Of a DNA stretch of 6,753 nt, positions 1 through 6,455 are shown in pieces. This stretch comes from Anaerolinea sp. GTDB taxonomy: Bacteria; Chloroflexota; Anaerolineae; JAAEKA01. The stretch's first letter is position 1, and the number at the start of each line of letters is the position of its first letter. The stretch spans positions 1 through 6,753 of the forward strand of contig JACSRL010000158.1 in NCBI GenBank assembly GCA_014879765.1, read 5' to 3'. The translations under genes and the position numbers were made by a program. A model generated the notes under the pieces. The model did not search any database. It was given only the letters and a program-made list of their open reading frames with translations, and was not told where the DNA came from.

Positions 1-323
1 AGCGGCGACGAGTTGTTCTGCATGTACCAGCCGGGCAGGTTGGTGATGTCGTCGAAGCCCTCGCTGAAGCTAGCCGGCGAGGTGTAGGCCAGCGGGGCCG
101 GGCCGCTGCTGGAGCTGCCGCGGCTGCCGGTGGCGCCGGCGATTGGGGCCGACACCGCGGCATTGGGCGCGTTCGGCTGGACCAGCACCACGGCCGGCTC
201 CTCGGCGATGGCCCAGGTCAGCGTGCCGCCGCCAGTGTTGCCCACGTTCAGCGGCTGCGTGGTCGTGGTGTTGGCCGGCTGGGTCGCGGCCAGGCTCAGC
301 GGGTTGACGTTGATGTTGGGCGG
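1..323 (-). repeat. Split BACON-type domain 2 of gene B, half A and start of guest
   Basis: Half A is encoded at 201-323 (NINVNPLS to TGGGTLTWAIAEE), close to a copy of 1251-1373 and sharing a 28-base identical stretch (213-240 with 1263-1290). The next residues are a low-complexity linker and then a cleaved-adhesin-like opening. Half B should lie beyond the window edge. Confidence 0.65.
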
Positions 324-3077
324 TTGCTGCGTCTGTTCCACGGTCAGCGTCACCGGCACCACCACCAGCTCGGTCCCGTTGCCGGGGCCGGGGTCGGGGT
401 CGTTGCTGTCCACGCACAGGTTGGCGTTGTAGACGCCCGCGGCCAGGCCGGTGGAGTCGAAGCCCACGGTCACCGGGGTGCTGCCGCCGCCCGCGGTCGA
501 GCCGCTGGTGGGGGCAACGGTCAGCCAGGGCACATCGGCCGGCGCCGAGCAGGTGGGCGCCCCGCCGCCGATGGTTCCGCTCAGGCGGAAGAGCAGGTCA
601 GGGGCAGTGCCGACGCCGCAGGTAGCGACGCGTGCGCCCCAGTTGGAGCAAGAGGTTCCGAAGCCGCCGCCGGGGTTGCGCCAGGCCGAGACGCTGTTGG
701 ACTGCACCGTGCGCTCGGTCCAGCCCCACTGGCCGCCGGCGCCGAAGTCCATGCGCGCCTGCACGGAGACCCAGTAGGTTCCGGCCGGCAGCACCGCCGG
801 CGTGCTCAGCGCGATGGTGAAGGCGCCGCCGGACTCGCCCGACGGAACGCCCAGTGCGCTGTAGACCTCAGTGCCGGGCAGGCCGGCGCTGTCCTGGTAG
901 AAGTAGACATTAGCCGCCGTCGACGGACCGGCGCCGTTCCAGTAGGCGCCCGCCACGTAGACCTCGTCGATGGTCCACGAGCCGTCGCCAGCCGGGATCA
1001 CGAAGTCGTCGGCCGCCTGGTTGTCAAAGGCGTCGTTGGCCGCCTCGAAGTCCTGCGAGGTGATGGAGTCGGCGCCGGGGTTGTTGGTCTGGTCGTAGAG
1101 CACGACGTTGGGGCCGGCATAGGGGGTGATGGCGCCGGCGGCGGCGCCGCTCTTGGTCAGCGCGGCCTGGGGCGCCTGGGCCGCGCCGCTCGCTGCCCCA
1201 CCCGTGCCGGCCAGGGGACCGACCACCTGCACCGGGATCAGCGCCGGTTCCTCGACGATGCTCCAGGTCAGCGTGCCGCCGCCAGTGTTGGCCACGTTCA
1301 GCGTCTGGCTGGTGGTGGTGTTGGGCGGCTGCGTGCTGCTCATGCTCGACGGACTCACGTCGATGTTGGGCGGTTCACCGGTGGGCTGGCAGGCGGTCAC
1401 CGTGACCTCGTCCACCTGCCACCACCAGTCCCAGGTGGCGTTGCTGTAGTTCCAGCGCAGCATGGTGTTGGCCTGGCCAGCGCCTGCGAAAGGCTGTTGG
1501 ACCAGCAGCGGGCCGCGGTGGTCTTCGTCCCAGGTGAGCACGTTGGCCCAAGTGGCCCCACCGTCGGTGCTGAGCTCCAGATAAGCCAAATCGCCGCCTG
1601 TGGCGAGGTCATTGTAGTCGGTGTAGTAGCTGACCCGCGGGTCGGTCAGCCCGGTCAGGTTCAGCGCCGGCGTCCACAGTTGGGCGTTCATCACGCTGCC
1701 GGAGCCGCAGGCGTCGCTGTCAGCGGTGGCGAAGAGGCCGCTGCCGCCGGTCAGGTTGCCATTGGCGCCGGGATCGGTGTTGGTCCAGCCGGGCACACCA
1801 GGAGCCACACAGCCGGTGGTGGTGTTGGGCGCCGCCCAGCCGGCCGGCGGGAAGCTGCCGGAGAAAGACTCGGTCAGCAGGGTGACCTCCGAGCTGCCCA
1901 CGGGACAGCGGTTGGGGATCACGGTGACGGTGGCTGTGGCCGTGGTCGTGGCCTGGCCGCCGGTGGCGTTGTAGGCCAGCCAGGTGCCGACGTTGGTGGT
2001 GGTGGCGTTGGCCACGTAGGGGATATTCAAGCCCAGGGCGACGGTGTTGACGCTGGCGCCAGGGGCCAGAGCATAGGCCGTGCCGGTGAAGATCGTCCCC
2101 AGAACCGAGTCGGTGAGGGTGTGCAGGCCGAATGCCACCGTGCCGGTGTTGGTGACAGTGTAGCAGTAGTAGACCGTCGTGCCCTCAGGCACAGTGATGG
2201 CGCTGGTGTTGGCGCAGACGCCGGGGGTGGTGCCTACGGTTTTCTGCAAGGAGATCGACGGGCCGGTGGCGCTGGCGCCCTCGATCACGAAGGGGAAATC
2301 CTGCTGGGTGCTGCTGCCAGTGTCGATGGCCGCGCCCCAGGTGGTGTTAAACTGCATGCCGTTGGCGCCCGGCTTCTGGGTCTGTCCCAAAATCGTCACC
2401 GGCGGCGCCCAGGGGCCGGAGCTCAGCGTGCCGCCGGTCTGCCAGTCGAGCCAGTAGGTGCCAGCCGGCAGGACGGTGTTGACCGTCACCACATCGGCCA
2501 TGATCGGCCGGGCAGAATCCCCTATGCCGGTGTCTAACACGCGGTAAATGTTTGAGAAGCTGCTGCCGGCCAGCCGGTTGGTGCTGGTGTCGCCGAAGAC
2601 GATGTTGCCGACGCCGGGCACGCCATCCCAGATGCGCAGGTTGACGTTGTTGATGGTCGACGTGGTCGTCGACCCGGTCTGGTAGGCGTAGAAGGTGATG
2701 GTGCTGATGTTCCAGCCGCCGGCCGGGACGGTAAAGTCGTCGGCGACACGGAGGCCGGCGGTGATGGCGTGGCCGAAGCCGTAGGTGCTGTTGCCCAGTC
2801 CGGTCTGCACCGCGCTGGCGTTGGCGCCGCCGGCGCCGCCGCCGGGGTGGGTGATCAAGGTGCCGTTGTCGTAGAGCACGGCCGCGGGGTTGACGGAGGC
2901 GGGCGCAACCCCTGAACCTTTTTGGGCCAGCTCAAGATCGAACGCTGTGGGCCGCGCGGGGTTAGCGACGGTTTCCTGAGCCGCTGGCCCATCGCCCTGA
3001 GCCGCCGCACTGATGGGCAGCAGGGCAGCCAGCAAGGTCAGGATCATCAGCAGATAGATGAAATTCTTGCGTTGCAT
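1..3077 (-). CDS. Exported multidomain adhesin-like protein with split BACON-type domains (partial, 3' end outside window)
   Basis: The frame is open for 1025 codons from ATG at 3077 to the left edge, with no stop. Residues 1-26 form a signal peptide (MQRK, hydrophobic core, SAAA|Q cleavage). Residues 65-266 are a beta-rich domain with VLYD, ADDFTVPAG and LPAGTYW motifs. Residues 272-388 resemble a DUF11-like repeat (ISLQKTVG start, YTVTNTG motif). Residues 390-563 are a choice-of-anchor/cleaved-adhesin-like domain (FPPAGW, LSTDGGATW, WDWWWQVDEV). Residues 569-609 and 843-914 are the two halves of a BACON-type domain, separated by a second copy of the VLYD/ADDF domain (about 653-835). Residues 919-959 start another BACON-type domain, whose guest opens with FSEGFDDITNLPGW like a cleaved-adhesin domain. 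Half B carries Cys843 and Cys888, a possible disulfide. The start is supported by AAGGAG ten bases upstream and by the same MQRK start in the neighbouring paralogue. No catalytic motif is seen. A surface adhesive or matrix role is inferred; the ligand is unknown. Confidence 0.88.
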   Translation of the reverse strand, partial: MQRKNFIYLLMILTLLAALLPISAAAQGDGPAAQETVANPARPTAFDLELAQKGSGVAPASVNPAAVLYDNGTLITHPGGGAGGANASAVQTGLGNSTYGFGHAITAGLRVADDFTVPAGGWNISTITFYAYQTGSTTTSTINNVNLRIWDGVPGVGNIVFGDTSTNRLAGSSFSNIYRVLDTGIGDSARPIMADVVTVNTVLPAGTYWLDWQTGGTLSSGPWAPPVTILGQTQKPGANGMQFNTTWGAAIDTGSSTQQDFPFVIEGASATGPSISLQKTVGTTPGVCANTSAITVPEGTTVYYCYTVTNTGTVAFGLHTLTDSVLGTIFTGTAYALAPGASVNTVALGLNIPYVANATTTNVGTWLAYNATGGQATTTATATVTVIPNRCPVGSSEVTLLTESFSGSFPPAGWAAPNTTTGCVAPGVPGWTNTDPGANGNLTGGSGLFATADSDACGSGSVMNAQLWTPALNLTGLTDPRVSYYTDYNDLATGGDLAYLELSTDGGATWANVLTWDEDHRGPLLVQQPFAGAGQANTMLRWNYSNATWDWWWQVDEVTVTACQPTGEPPNIDVSPSSMSSTQPPNTTTSQTLNVANTGGGTLTWSIVEEPALIPVQVVGPLAGTGGAASGAAQAPQAALTKSGAAAGAITPYAGPNVVLYDQTNNPGADSITSQDFEAANDAFDNQAADDFVIPAGDGSWTIDEVYVAGAYWNGAGPSTAANVYFYQDSAGLPGTEVYSALGVPSGESGGAFTIALSTPAVLPAGTYWVSVQARMDFGAGGQWGWTERTVQSNSVSAWRNPGGGFGTSCSNWGARVATCGVGTAPDLLFRLSGTIGGGAPTCSAPADVPWLTVAPTSGSTAGGGSTPVTVGFDSTGLAAGVYNANLCVDSNDPDPGPGNGTELVVVPVTLTVEQTQQPPNINVNPLSLAATQPANTTTTQPLNVGNTGGGTLTWAIAEEPAVVLVQPNAPNAAVSAPIAGATGSRGSSSSGPAPLAYTSPASFSEGFDDITNLPGWYMQNNSSP
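336..1373 (-). repeat. Split BACON-type domain 1 of gene B with guest domain
   Basis: Half A is encoded at 1251-1373 (NIDVSP... to TGGGTLTWSIVEE) and half B at 336-551 (CSAPADVPWL... to VPVTLTVE). The guest region, 552-1250, contains a domain homologous to gene B's own N-terminal domain (VVLYD, ADDFVIPAG, LPAGTYWV). Confidence 0.7.
1389..1910 (-). repeat. Duplicated choice-of-anchor/adhesin domain, copy in gene B
   Basis: It encodes residues 390-563 of gene B and is very similar, at DNA level too, to 3739-4257 in gene A. One stretch around 1419-1466 is identical to 3759-3806 apart from its ends. The protein copies share RCPVG, TNTDPGAN, LFATADSDACGSGSVMNAQ and TWDWWWQVD. In gene B the domain precedes the BACON-type domain. 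Confidence 0.85.
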
Positions 3078-3402
3078 GTCTGAAACACTCCTTAGTTAGT
3101 CGTCAAGACCAAAGGAAACGAACACGACGGGGCCGCTCATACGAGCAGGCTGGCAACATCAACCGCTGTCCCATACGGATAATAGTTGCGGCACCTCCTT
3201 CTTTCGCTGGAATCGGACGCGGACCGGTGACAACAGCAGGCTGTACACGCAGTTGCGCGGCCTCGATGCGGCGAGCGCCGGCCACCCAGGTCGGCAAACA
3301 CCTCTCAGAGCCATCACATTGTCGGGGTGACCTGCCGGCCGGCGTGCTCGACGTTGAGACGAGCCGGCTTTGGCTGAGAGCAGGTCGATGAGGAGAATTG
3401 AC
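3078..3402 (-). promoter_or_regulatory. Long structured 5' leader of gene B
   Basis: About 325 nt separate the predicted transcription start (near 3402) from the ATG. Near the 5' end, arms at 3371-3380 and 3302-3313 pair (CTCTCAGCCA with TGGCTCTGAGAG, a 2-nt bulge) and enclose a second stem: 3363-3368 region with 3338-3342, and 3347-3350 with 3360-3363, loop 3351-3359. A strong anti-SD match AAGGAGGTG lies inside the leader at 3192-3200, with no start codon at usable spacing. I compared it by eye with c-di-GMP, TPP and cobalamin riboswitch cores and saw no convincing match. A 23-codon frame (3171 down to 3100, MGQRLMLPACS...) exists but its spacing from the SD-like site, 19 nt, is too long. 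No gene is supported here. Confidence 0.45.
3088..3093 (-). promoter_or_regulatory. Shine-Dalgarno of gene B
   Basis: AAGGAG on the minus strand ends 10 nt before the ATG at 3077. It fixes the start that yields an intact signal peptide beginning MQRK. Confidence 0.75.
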
Positions 3403-3408
3403 AATCCG

Positions 3409-3437
3409 ATTTTAACGCATAATCGACAGATGGTCAA
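3409..3437 (-). promoter_or_regulatory. Sigma70-type promoter of gene B
   Basis: On the minus strand TTGACC (3437-3432) and TAAAAT (3414-3409) are separated by exactly 17 bases, each one mismatch from the consensus hexamers TTGACA and TATAAT. It lies between gene A's 3' stem-loops and gene B, so gene B probably has its own transcript. Transcription would start near 3402. Confidence 0.7.
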
Positions 3438-3477
3438 GTGCTTTCTGACATTTTCAGCGATTCCAATGCCGAACATG

Positions 3478-3518
3478 AGGAAGCCTCCCGACAGCGCAGG
3501 GCCGCCGAGAGGCTTCTT
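3478..3518 (-). terminator. Stem-loop, possible terminator of gene A (distal)
   Basis: AAGCCTC (3481-3487) and GAGGCTT (3509-3515) form a 7-bp perfect stem, extended by three outer pairs (one a G-T) to 3478/3518; the loop is 21 nt. It sits 77-117 nt past gene A's stop and just upstream of gene B's promoter. No clear U tract follows on the minus strand, so factor-independent termination is uncertain. Confidence 0.4.
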
Positions 3519-3534
3519 GCTGGAAACGGGGCGC

Positions 3535-3576
3535 CAGCCGCCCTGCTGCGGCGTCCGATCAGGCCGCGGGCGGCTG
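3535..3576 (-). terminator. GC-rich stem-loop, possible terminator of gene A (proximal)
   Basis: CAGCCGCCC (3535-3543) pairs with GGGCGGCTG (3568-3576) over nine bases. Inside, GCGGC (3548-3552) pairs with GCCGC (3563-3567), leaving a one-sided TGCT bulge and a 10-nt loop. It starts 18 nt after gene A's TAG. There is no U run, so it may stabilise the mRNA 3' end or terminate by another mechanism. Confidence 0.42.
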
Positions 3577-3594
3577 TCACCTGGAGGAGGGAAG

Positions 3595-6114
3595 CTAGTT
3601 GCGCCGTCGTCGCCAGACGAAGGCCGCGCCCAGCGCGGCGGCCGCGGCCGCCGGCAGGGCCGTCAGCGGCAGGCCGGTCAGCGGCGCCGCCGGGCTGGCG
3701 CTGACGCTGGCCACGGTCACCGCGCTGGGGATCGGCTCGCAGGCGGTCACCATCACGCTGTCCACCTGCCACCACCAGTCCCAGGTGGCGTTGCTGTAGT
3801 TCCAGCGCACCACGGTGTTGGCCTGGTTGTCGGCCGCGAAGGGCTGCACCACCTGCAAGGGGCCGCGATGGTCCTCGTCCCACGTCAGCAGATTGCTCCA
3901 GGTGCTGCCGCCATCGGTGCTGAAGTCCAGCATGCCTGTTTCACCACCAGTACCCAGGTCGTTGTAGTCGGTGTAGTAGCTGACCTGCGGGTCGGTCAGC
4001 CCGGTCAGGTTCATCGGCAGGGTCCACATCTGGGCATTCATCACGCTGCCGGAGCCGCAGGCGTCGCTGTCAGCAGTGGCGAAGAGGCCGCTGCCGCCGG
4101 TCAGATTGGTGTTGGCGCCGGGGTCGGTGTTGGTCCAGTCGGGCACGCCGGGCGCGCCACAGCCGGTGGTGGAGTTGGACAGCAACCAGCCGGCCGGCGG
4201 GAAGATACCCTCGAACGCTTCGTCCAGCAGGGTCACTTCCCGGTAGCCCACAGGGCAGCGTCCGGGCGGTTCCACGGTCAACGTCACGGGCACGACTACC
4301 AGGTCGGTCTCGTTGCCGGGGCCGGGATCGGGGTCGTTGCTGGTGACGCAGAGGTTGCCGGTATACGTGCCGGGGGCCATGCCGGTGGAGTCGAAGGTGA
4401 CGGTGACATCGGTGTCGGTGCCGCCGGCGTTGGCGCCGTTGGTCGGGCTGATGGACAGCCAGGGCAGGTCCGATGGCGCATCGCAGGCCGGACCGCTGGG
4501 AACAGCGTCCAGCATCACGTCGTCGACGAAGAAGTTACTCAATGCTCCACCAGCGCCGAAGATCTCCGAATTGAACTGCACGATGTGGGCGCCGCCGTCG
4601 GCCCAGGCGCTGACATCTACGGTAACCTGGCGGTAGCCCAGAGTGCCGCACTCCGGCGCAGCGCCGTTGGTGGACCAGACCTGGGTGCCGTCGATGTTGG
4701 CCTCCAGATAGTCGTTGGCGTCGCCGGAGCAGACGAACTGCTCCACCCAGAAGCTGAGGGTAGCGATGGAGCTTCCGGGGATGATGACGCTCTGCGAGAC
4801 ACTGCCGGCCTCATAGGTTCCGATGCCGCCGAACCAGGCCCACCAGGCGCCGGTGCGCGGGCCGGTGCCTGTGCCGGTGCCGCAGCCGGGCACATCGCAC
4901 ACGGGGGTGCCGAAGTTGGTGGATGCCTCCGTCCAAAAGCCGCTGGGGGTGCCAGTTTCGAAGCTGCCATCCTGGATCAGGTCTACCTGCGGCGCGGCCA
5001 ACAGGTCAGCCATCTCCTTTGCACTGCGCTGAACGGGGGTGCTGCGCCCCAACCGCTGCGGGACTGCGCCGGGATTGGGCGCAGTGGGCGGGTTGGCTGG
5101 AGGCGGCGCGTTGTCTTCGAAGATGCTCCAGGTCAGCATGCCGCCGCCGGTGTTGCTGATGGTCAGCGTCTGCTGCACCTGTACGTTGGGCGGCTGGGTG
5201 CTGGCCATGCTCAGCGGGTCGACGTAGATGTTGGGGTCGCCGCCCTGCTCTGGCAGAATCCATGCGCCGCCGGAGAACACCTCCGACGAAGTCCAGGGGT
5301 TGTTCAGCGGCGTGGCGTATGCGCCGGCCGTGAAATCCCAGACGTAGATGTTGCCCGGTTCGTCGGTCACCAGGTAGGCAAAGCCGTCGTCGCTGACCGC
5401 CAGGCCATCGATGTCGGTCTGGCCGGTGGGGTAGGGGGCGATCAGCGTGCCGGTGCCGTCCGGGTTGATGCGGAAGAGGCCGGAGCCGAAAGGCGTGGTG
5501 TCGTCGTTGGTGGCGTAGAACTCGCCGGTGTTGGGATCGGCCGCGAAACCGCCCAGGTCGAAATCGCCGTCGGCATAGTCGATGTGGACGGTAGCCACCA
5601 GGGTGGTGGTGTTGATGGCCCAGATGGCCTCGTTGGCGATGTTCTTGACGCCGTAGAGCTGGCCGTTGTAGAAGGCAAGGCCCACCATGGACTGGGTTGC
5701 ACCGGCTGGGTCGGTGATGGTCCCCAGGGTGGTGACCGTCAGGCTGCCCACCTGCCATGAATAGAGCGTCGACCCGTTGTTGACGTAGACGATGTCGTTG
5801 ACGGCGTCGTAGGCCGAGCCCCAGATCTGGACGCCCAGGGCGTGCGGGGTAAAGGCATTGGTGGAAGGATCAACGGTGTAGGCGGGCACGGTGGCGTCGT
5901 CGACGCCGATGAACAGGGGCGAAACGCCCCCCTGGGGGGAGATGGCCATGGCGCCCGGCGGCACAGCGGGGGATTGTTCGGCGGCCAGCGCTTTGGCCTG
6001 TTCCAGAGCAGTCTCGGCGTCGGTGTCGCCGCCCTGCGCCACAGCGGCCGCGGGCAGCATGAACACCACAAGTATGGCCAGGACCAGCAGGTGAACGAGA
6101 AGCTTGCGTTGCAT
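3595..6114 (-). CDS. Exported beta-propeller/BACON/adhesin-domain surface protein with sortase-like C-terminal tail
   Basis: This complete 839-residue protein has a signal peptide at residues 1-26 (AAVA|Q). Residues 64-290 look like a beta-propeller of the YncE/DUF4394 sort, with repeated strands such as GLAFYNGQLYGV, FAADPNTGEFYAT and GLAVSDDGFAYLV. Residues 294-333 and 544-615 are the halves of a BACON-type domain; between them lies a proline-rich linker (about 334-362) and a jelly-roll-like guest (about 378-537, DGSFETG through FFVDDVML). Half B has Cys544 and Cys589. Residues 620-792 are a choice-of-anchor/cleaved-adhesin domain nearly identical to one in gene B. The tail has LPLTA (815-819), a 15-residue hydrophobic stretch and RRRR-N, resembling a sortase sorting signal. 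An in-frame ATG at 6135 was set aside: GGAGGT lies 6 nt upstream of 6114, and this start gives MQRK as in the paralogue. No active-site motif is visible; function is inferred as surface attachment or matrix. Confidence 0.9.
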   Translation of the reverse strand: MQRKLLVHLLVLAILVVFMLPAAAVAQGGDTDAETALEQAKALAAEQSPAVPPGAMAISPQGGVSPLFIGVDDATVPAYTVDPSTNAFTPHALGVQIWGSAYDAVNDIVYVNNGSTLYSWQVGSLTVTTLGTITDPAGATQSMVGLAFYNGQLYGVKNIANEAIWAINTTTLVATVHIDYADGDFDLGGFAADPNTGEFYATNDDTTPFGSGLFRINPDGTGTLIAPYPTGQTDIDGLAVSDDGFAYLVTDEPGNIYVWDFTAGAYATPLNNPWTSSEVFSGGAWILPEQGGDPNIYVDPLSMASTQPPNVQVQQTLTISNTGGGMLTWSIFEDNAPPPANPPTAPNPGAVPQRLGRSTPVQRSAKEMADLLAAPQVDLIQDGSFETGTPSGFWTEASTNFGTPVCDVPGCGTGTGTGPRTGAWWAWFGGIGTYEAGSVSQSVIIPGSSIATLSFWVEQFVCSGDANDYLEANIDGTQVWSTNGAAPECGTLGYRQVTVDVSAWADGGAHIVQFNSEIFGAGGALSNFFVDDVMLDAVPSGPACDAPSDLPWLSISPTNGANAGGTDTDVTVTFDSTGMAPGTYTGNLCVTSNDPDPGPGNETDLVVVPVTLTVEPPGRCPVGYREVTLLDEAFEGIFPPAGWLLSNSTTGCGAPGVPDWTNTDPGANTNLTGGSGLFATADSDACGSGSVMNAQMWTLPMNLTGLTDPQVSYYTDYNDLGTGGETGMLDFSTDGGSTWSNLLTWDEDHRGPLQVVQPFAADNQANTVVRWNYSNATWDWWWQVDSVMVTACEPIPSAVTVASVSASPAAPLTGLPLTALPAAAAAALGAAFVWRRRRN
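3739..4257 (-). repeat. Duplicated choice-of-anchor/adhesin domain, copy in gene A
   Basis: It encodes residues 620-792 of gene A and is the partner of 1389-1910. Here the domain follows the BACON-type domain and is the last folded unit before the C-terminal tail, so domain order differs between the two proteins. Confidence 0.85.
4270..5235 (-). repeat. Split BACON-type domain of gene A with guest domain
   Basis: Half A is encoded at 5116-5235 (NIYVDPLS to TGGGMLTWSIFED) and half B at 4270-4485 (CDAPSDLPWL to VPVTLTVE). The guest at 4486-5115 is a jelly-roll-like domain (SFETG..FW, then a cysteine pair near 406 and 411) not seen elsewhere in the window. Confidence 0.7.
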
Positions 6115-6120
6115 GGAAAT

Positions 6121-6126
6121 ACCTCC
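6121..6126 (-). promoter_or_regulatory. Shine-Dalgarno of gene A
   Basis: GGAGGT on the minus strand lies 6 nt before ATG 6114. It overlaps the extra codons that the alternative start at 6135 would add, and so decides in favour of 6114. Confidence 0.8.
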
Positions 6127-6136
6127 GGGGAACATT

Positions 6137-6262
6137 CAGTAGAAGTAACTGCTCAGGTGCCAGGCACTTTTGAGGCGATTTGCAGACAGAATTACCTCCG
6201 ACGACGTTGCCGCAAACGCAGATTCAAGTGCCTGGCACCTGGCTGAGCAGTTACCAGTAGAA
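6137..6262. mobile_element. 110-bp MITE with 8-bp target duplication, IS66-type ends
   Basis: The element spans 6145-6254. Its termini are GTAACTGCTCAG (6145-6156) and the exact inverse CTGAGCAGTTAC (6243-6254). Inside these, a further 13-bp perfect inverted pair (6157-6169 with 6226-6238) is offset by a 4-nt insertion (CTGG, 6239-6242), and GCGATTTGC (6175-6183) pairs imperfectly with GCAAACGC (6212-6219). It is flanked by CAGTAGAA at 6137-6144 and 6255-6262, a perfect 8-bp direct repeat. IS66-family elements are known for ends starting GTAA and 8-bp duplications, which suggests mobilisation by an IS66-type transposase. There is no ORF inside. It lies in the leader of gene A, ending 18 nt before the SD, so the mRNA would carry the whole hairpin. 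Confidence 0.85.
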
Positions 6263-6379
6263 ATCGGAATCGTTCAGGAATCGGGGGTGCAACGGGGGGA
6301 ACCGATGATGGGCATGCGCCGGGCAGCCGTGGCTGGCATCACCTCCTTTGGAATCTGATGACAACAAAGAAACAAGCGT
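6263..6379 (-). promoter_or_regulatory. Upstream part of gene A's 5' leader
   Basis: This is the leader between the predicted transcription start (near 6379) and the MITE. It holds AAAGGAGGTG (6340-6349), a strong anti-SD match, whose only close ATG is 2 nt from GGAGG's end-plus-TG, too near for efficient use. A 21-codon frame starts there (6339 down to 6274, MPATAARRM...) and is not supported as a gene. No known riboswitch core was recognised. Confidence 0.35.
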
Positions 6380-6385
6380 GGCGCT

Positions 6386-6414
6386 ATTCTAACGCAAAAG
6401 TTCGCCGCGCACAA
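6386..6414 (-). promoter_or_regulatory. Candidate promoter of gene A
   Basis: On the minus strand TAGAAT (6391-6386) is a good -10 box; TTGTGC (6414-6409) stands 17 bases upstream and keeps only the TTG of the -35 consensus. The bases around the -10 box (TTTTGCGTTAGAAT) match gene B's promoter (TTATGCGTTAAAAT) at 12 of 14 positions in the same register, which strengthens the call. A TTGACT slightly further upstream is 22 bases away, too far. Confidence 0.5.
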
Positions 6415-6426
6415 GTCAAAAGAAAC

Positions 6427-6440
6427 GTAACTGCTCAGCC
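6427..6440. mobile_element. Solo IS66-type terminal repeat
   Basis: GTAACTGCTCAGCC repeats the MITE's 12-bp terminus and is shared over 14 bases with 6640-6653 in the same orientation. No matching inverse end is found to its right within the window, so it is either a solo end or the left end of an element interrupted by later insertions. Confidence 0.5.
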
Positions 6441-6455
6441 GGCGGGCCAACCATG

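Noticed and set aside
201..1373. CRISPR-like or tandem repeat array, suggested by recurring near-identical 25-50 base stretches
   Set aside because: The repeats are in frame inside coding sequence and correspond to duplicated protein domains, without regular spacers.
324..2537. 737-codon plus-strand ORF opposite gene B
   Set aside because: It is codon-for-codon antiparallel to gene B, its protein is low-complexity Gly/Ala/Val/Arg with no recognisable domain, and it arises because GC-rich sense codons give few antisense stops.
3078..3402. Known riboswitch (c-di-GMP, TPP, cobalamin) in gene B's leader
   Set aside because: Short fragments such as CAAAGCC and CTGAGA occur, but the accompanying conserved core segments and their spacing are missing.
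3370..5760. 796-codon plus-strand ORF opposite gene A and the spacer
   Set aside because: It is the same kind of shadow. The minus-strand frame has a signal peptide, an SD, known domain types and a paralogue; this frame has none and crosses gene B's promoter.
6115..6135. Upstream in-frame ATG at 6135 as start of gene A
   Set aside because: It would make the SD part of the coding region and add seven residues before the MQRK signal peptide that both paralogues share.
6274..6339. 21-codon leader peptide after AAAGGAGGTG
   Set aside because: The ATG is almost in contact with the SD-like sequence, the peptide has no recognisable feature, and no similar peptide exists at matching position in gene B's leader.
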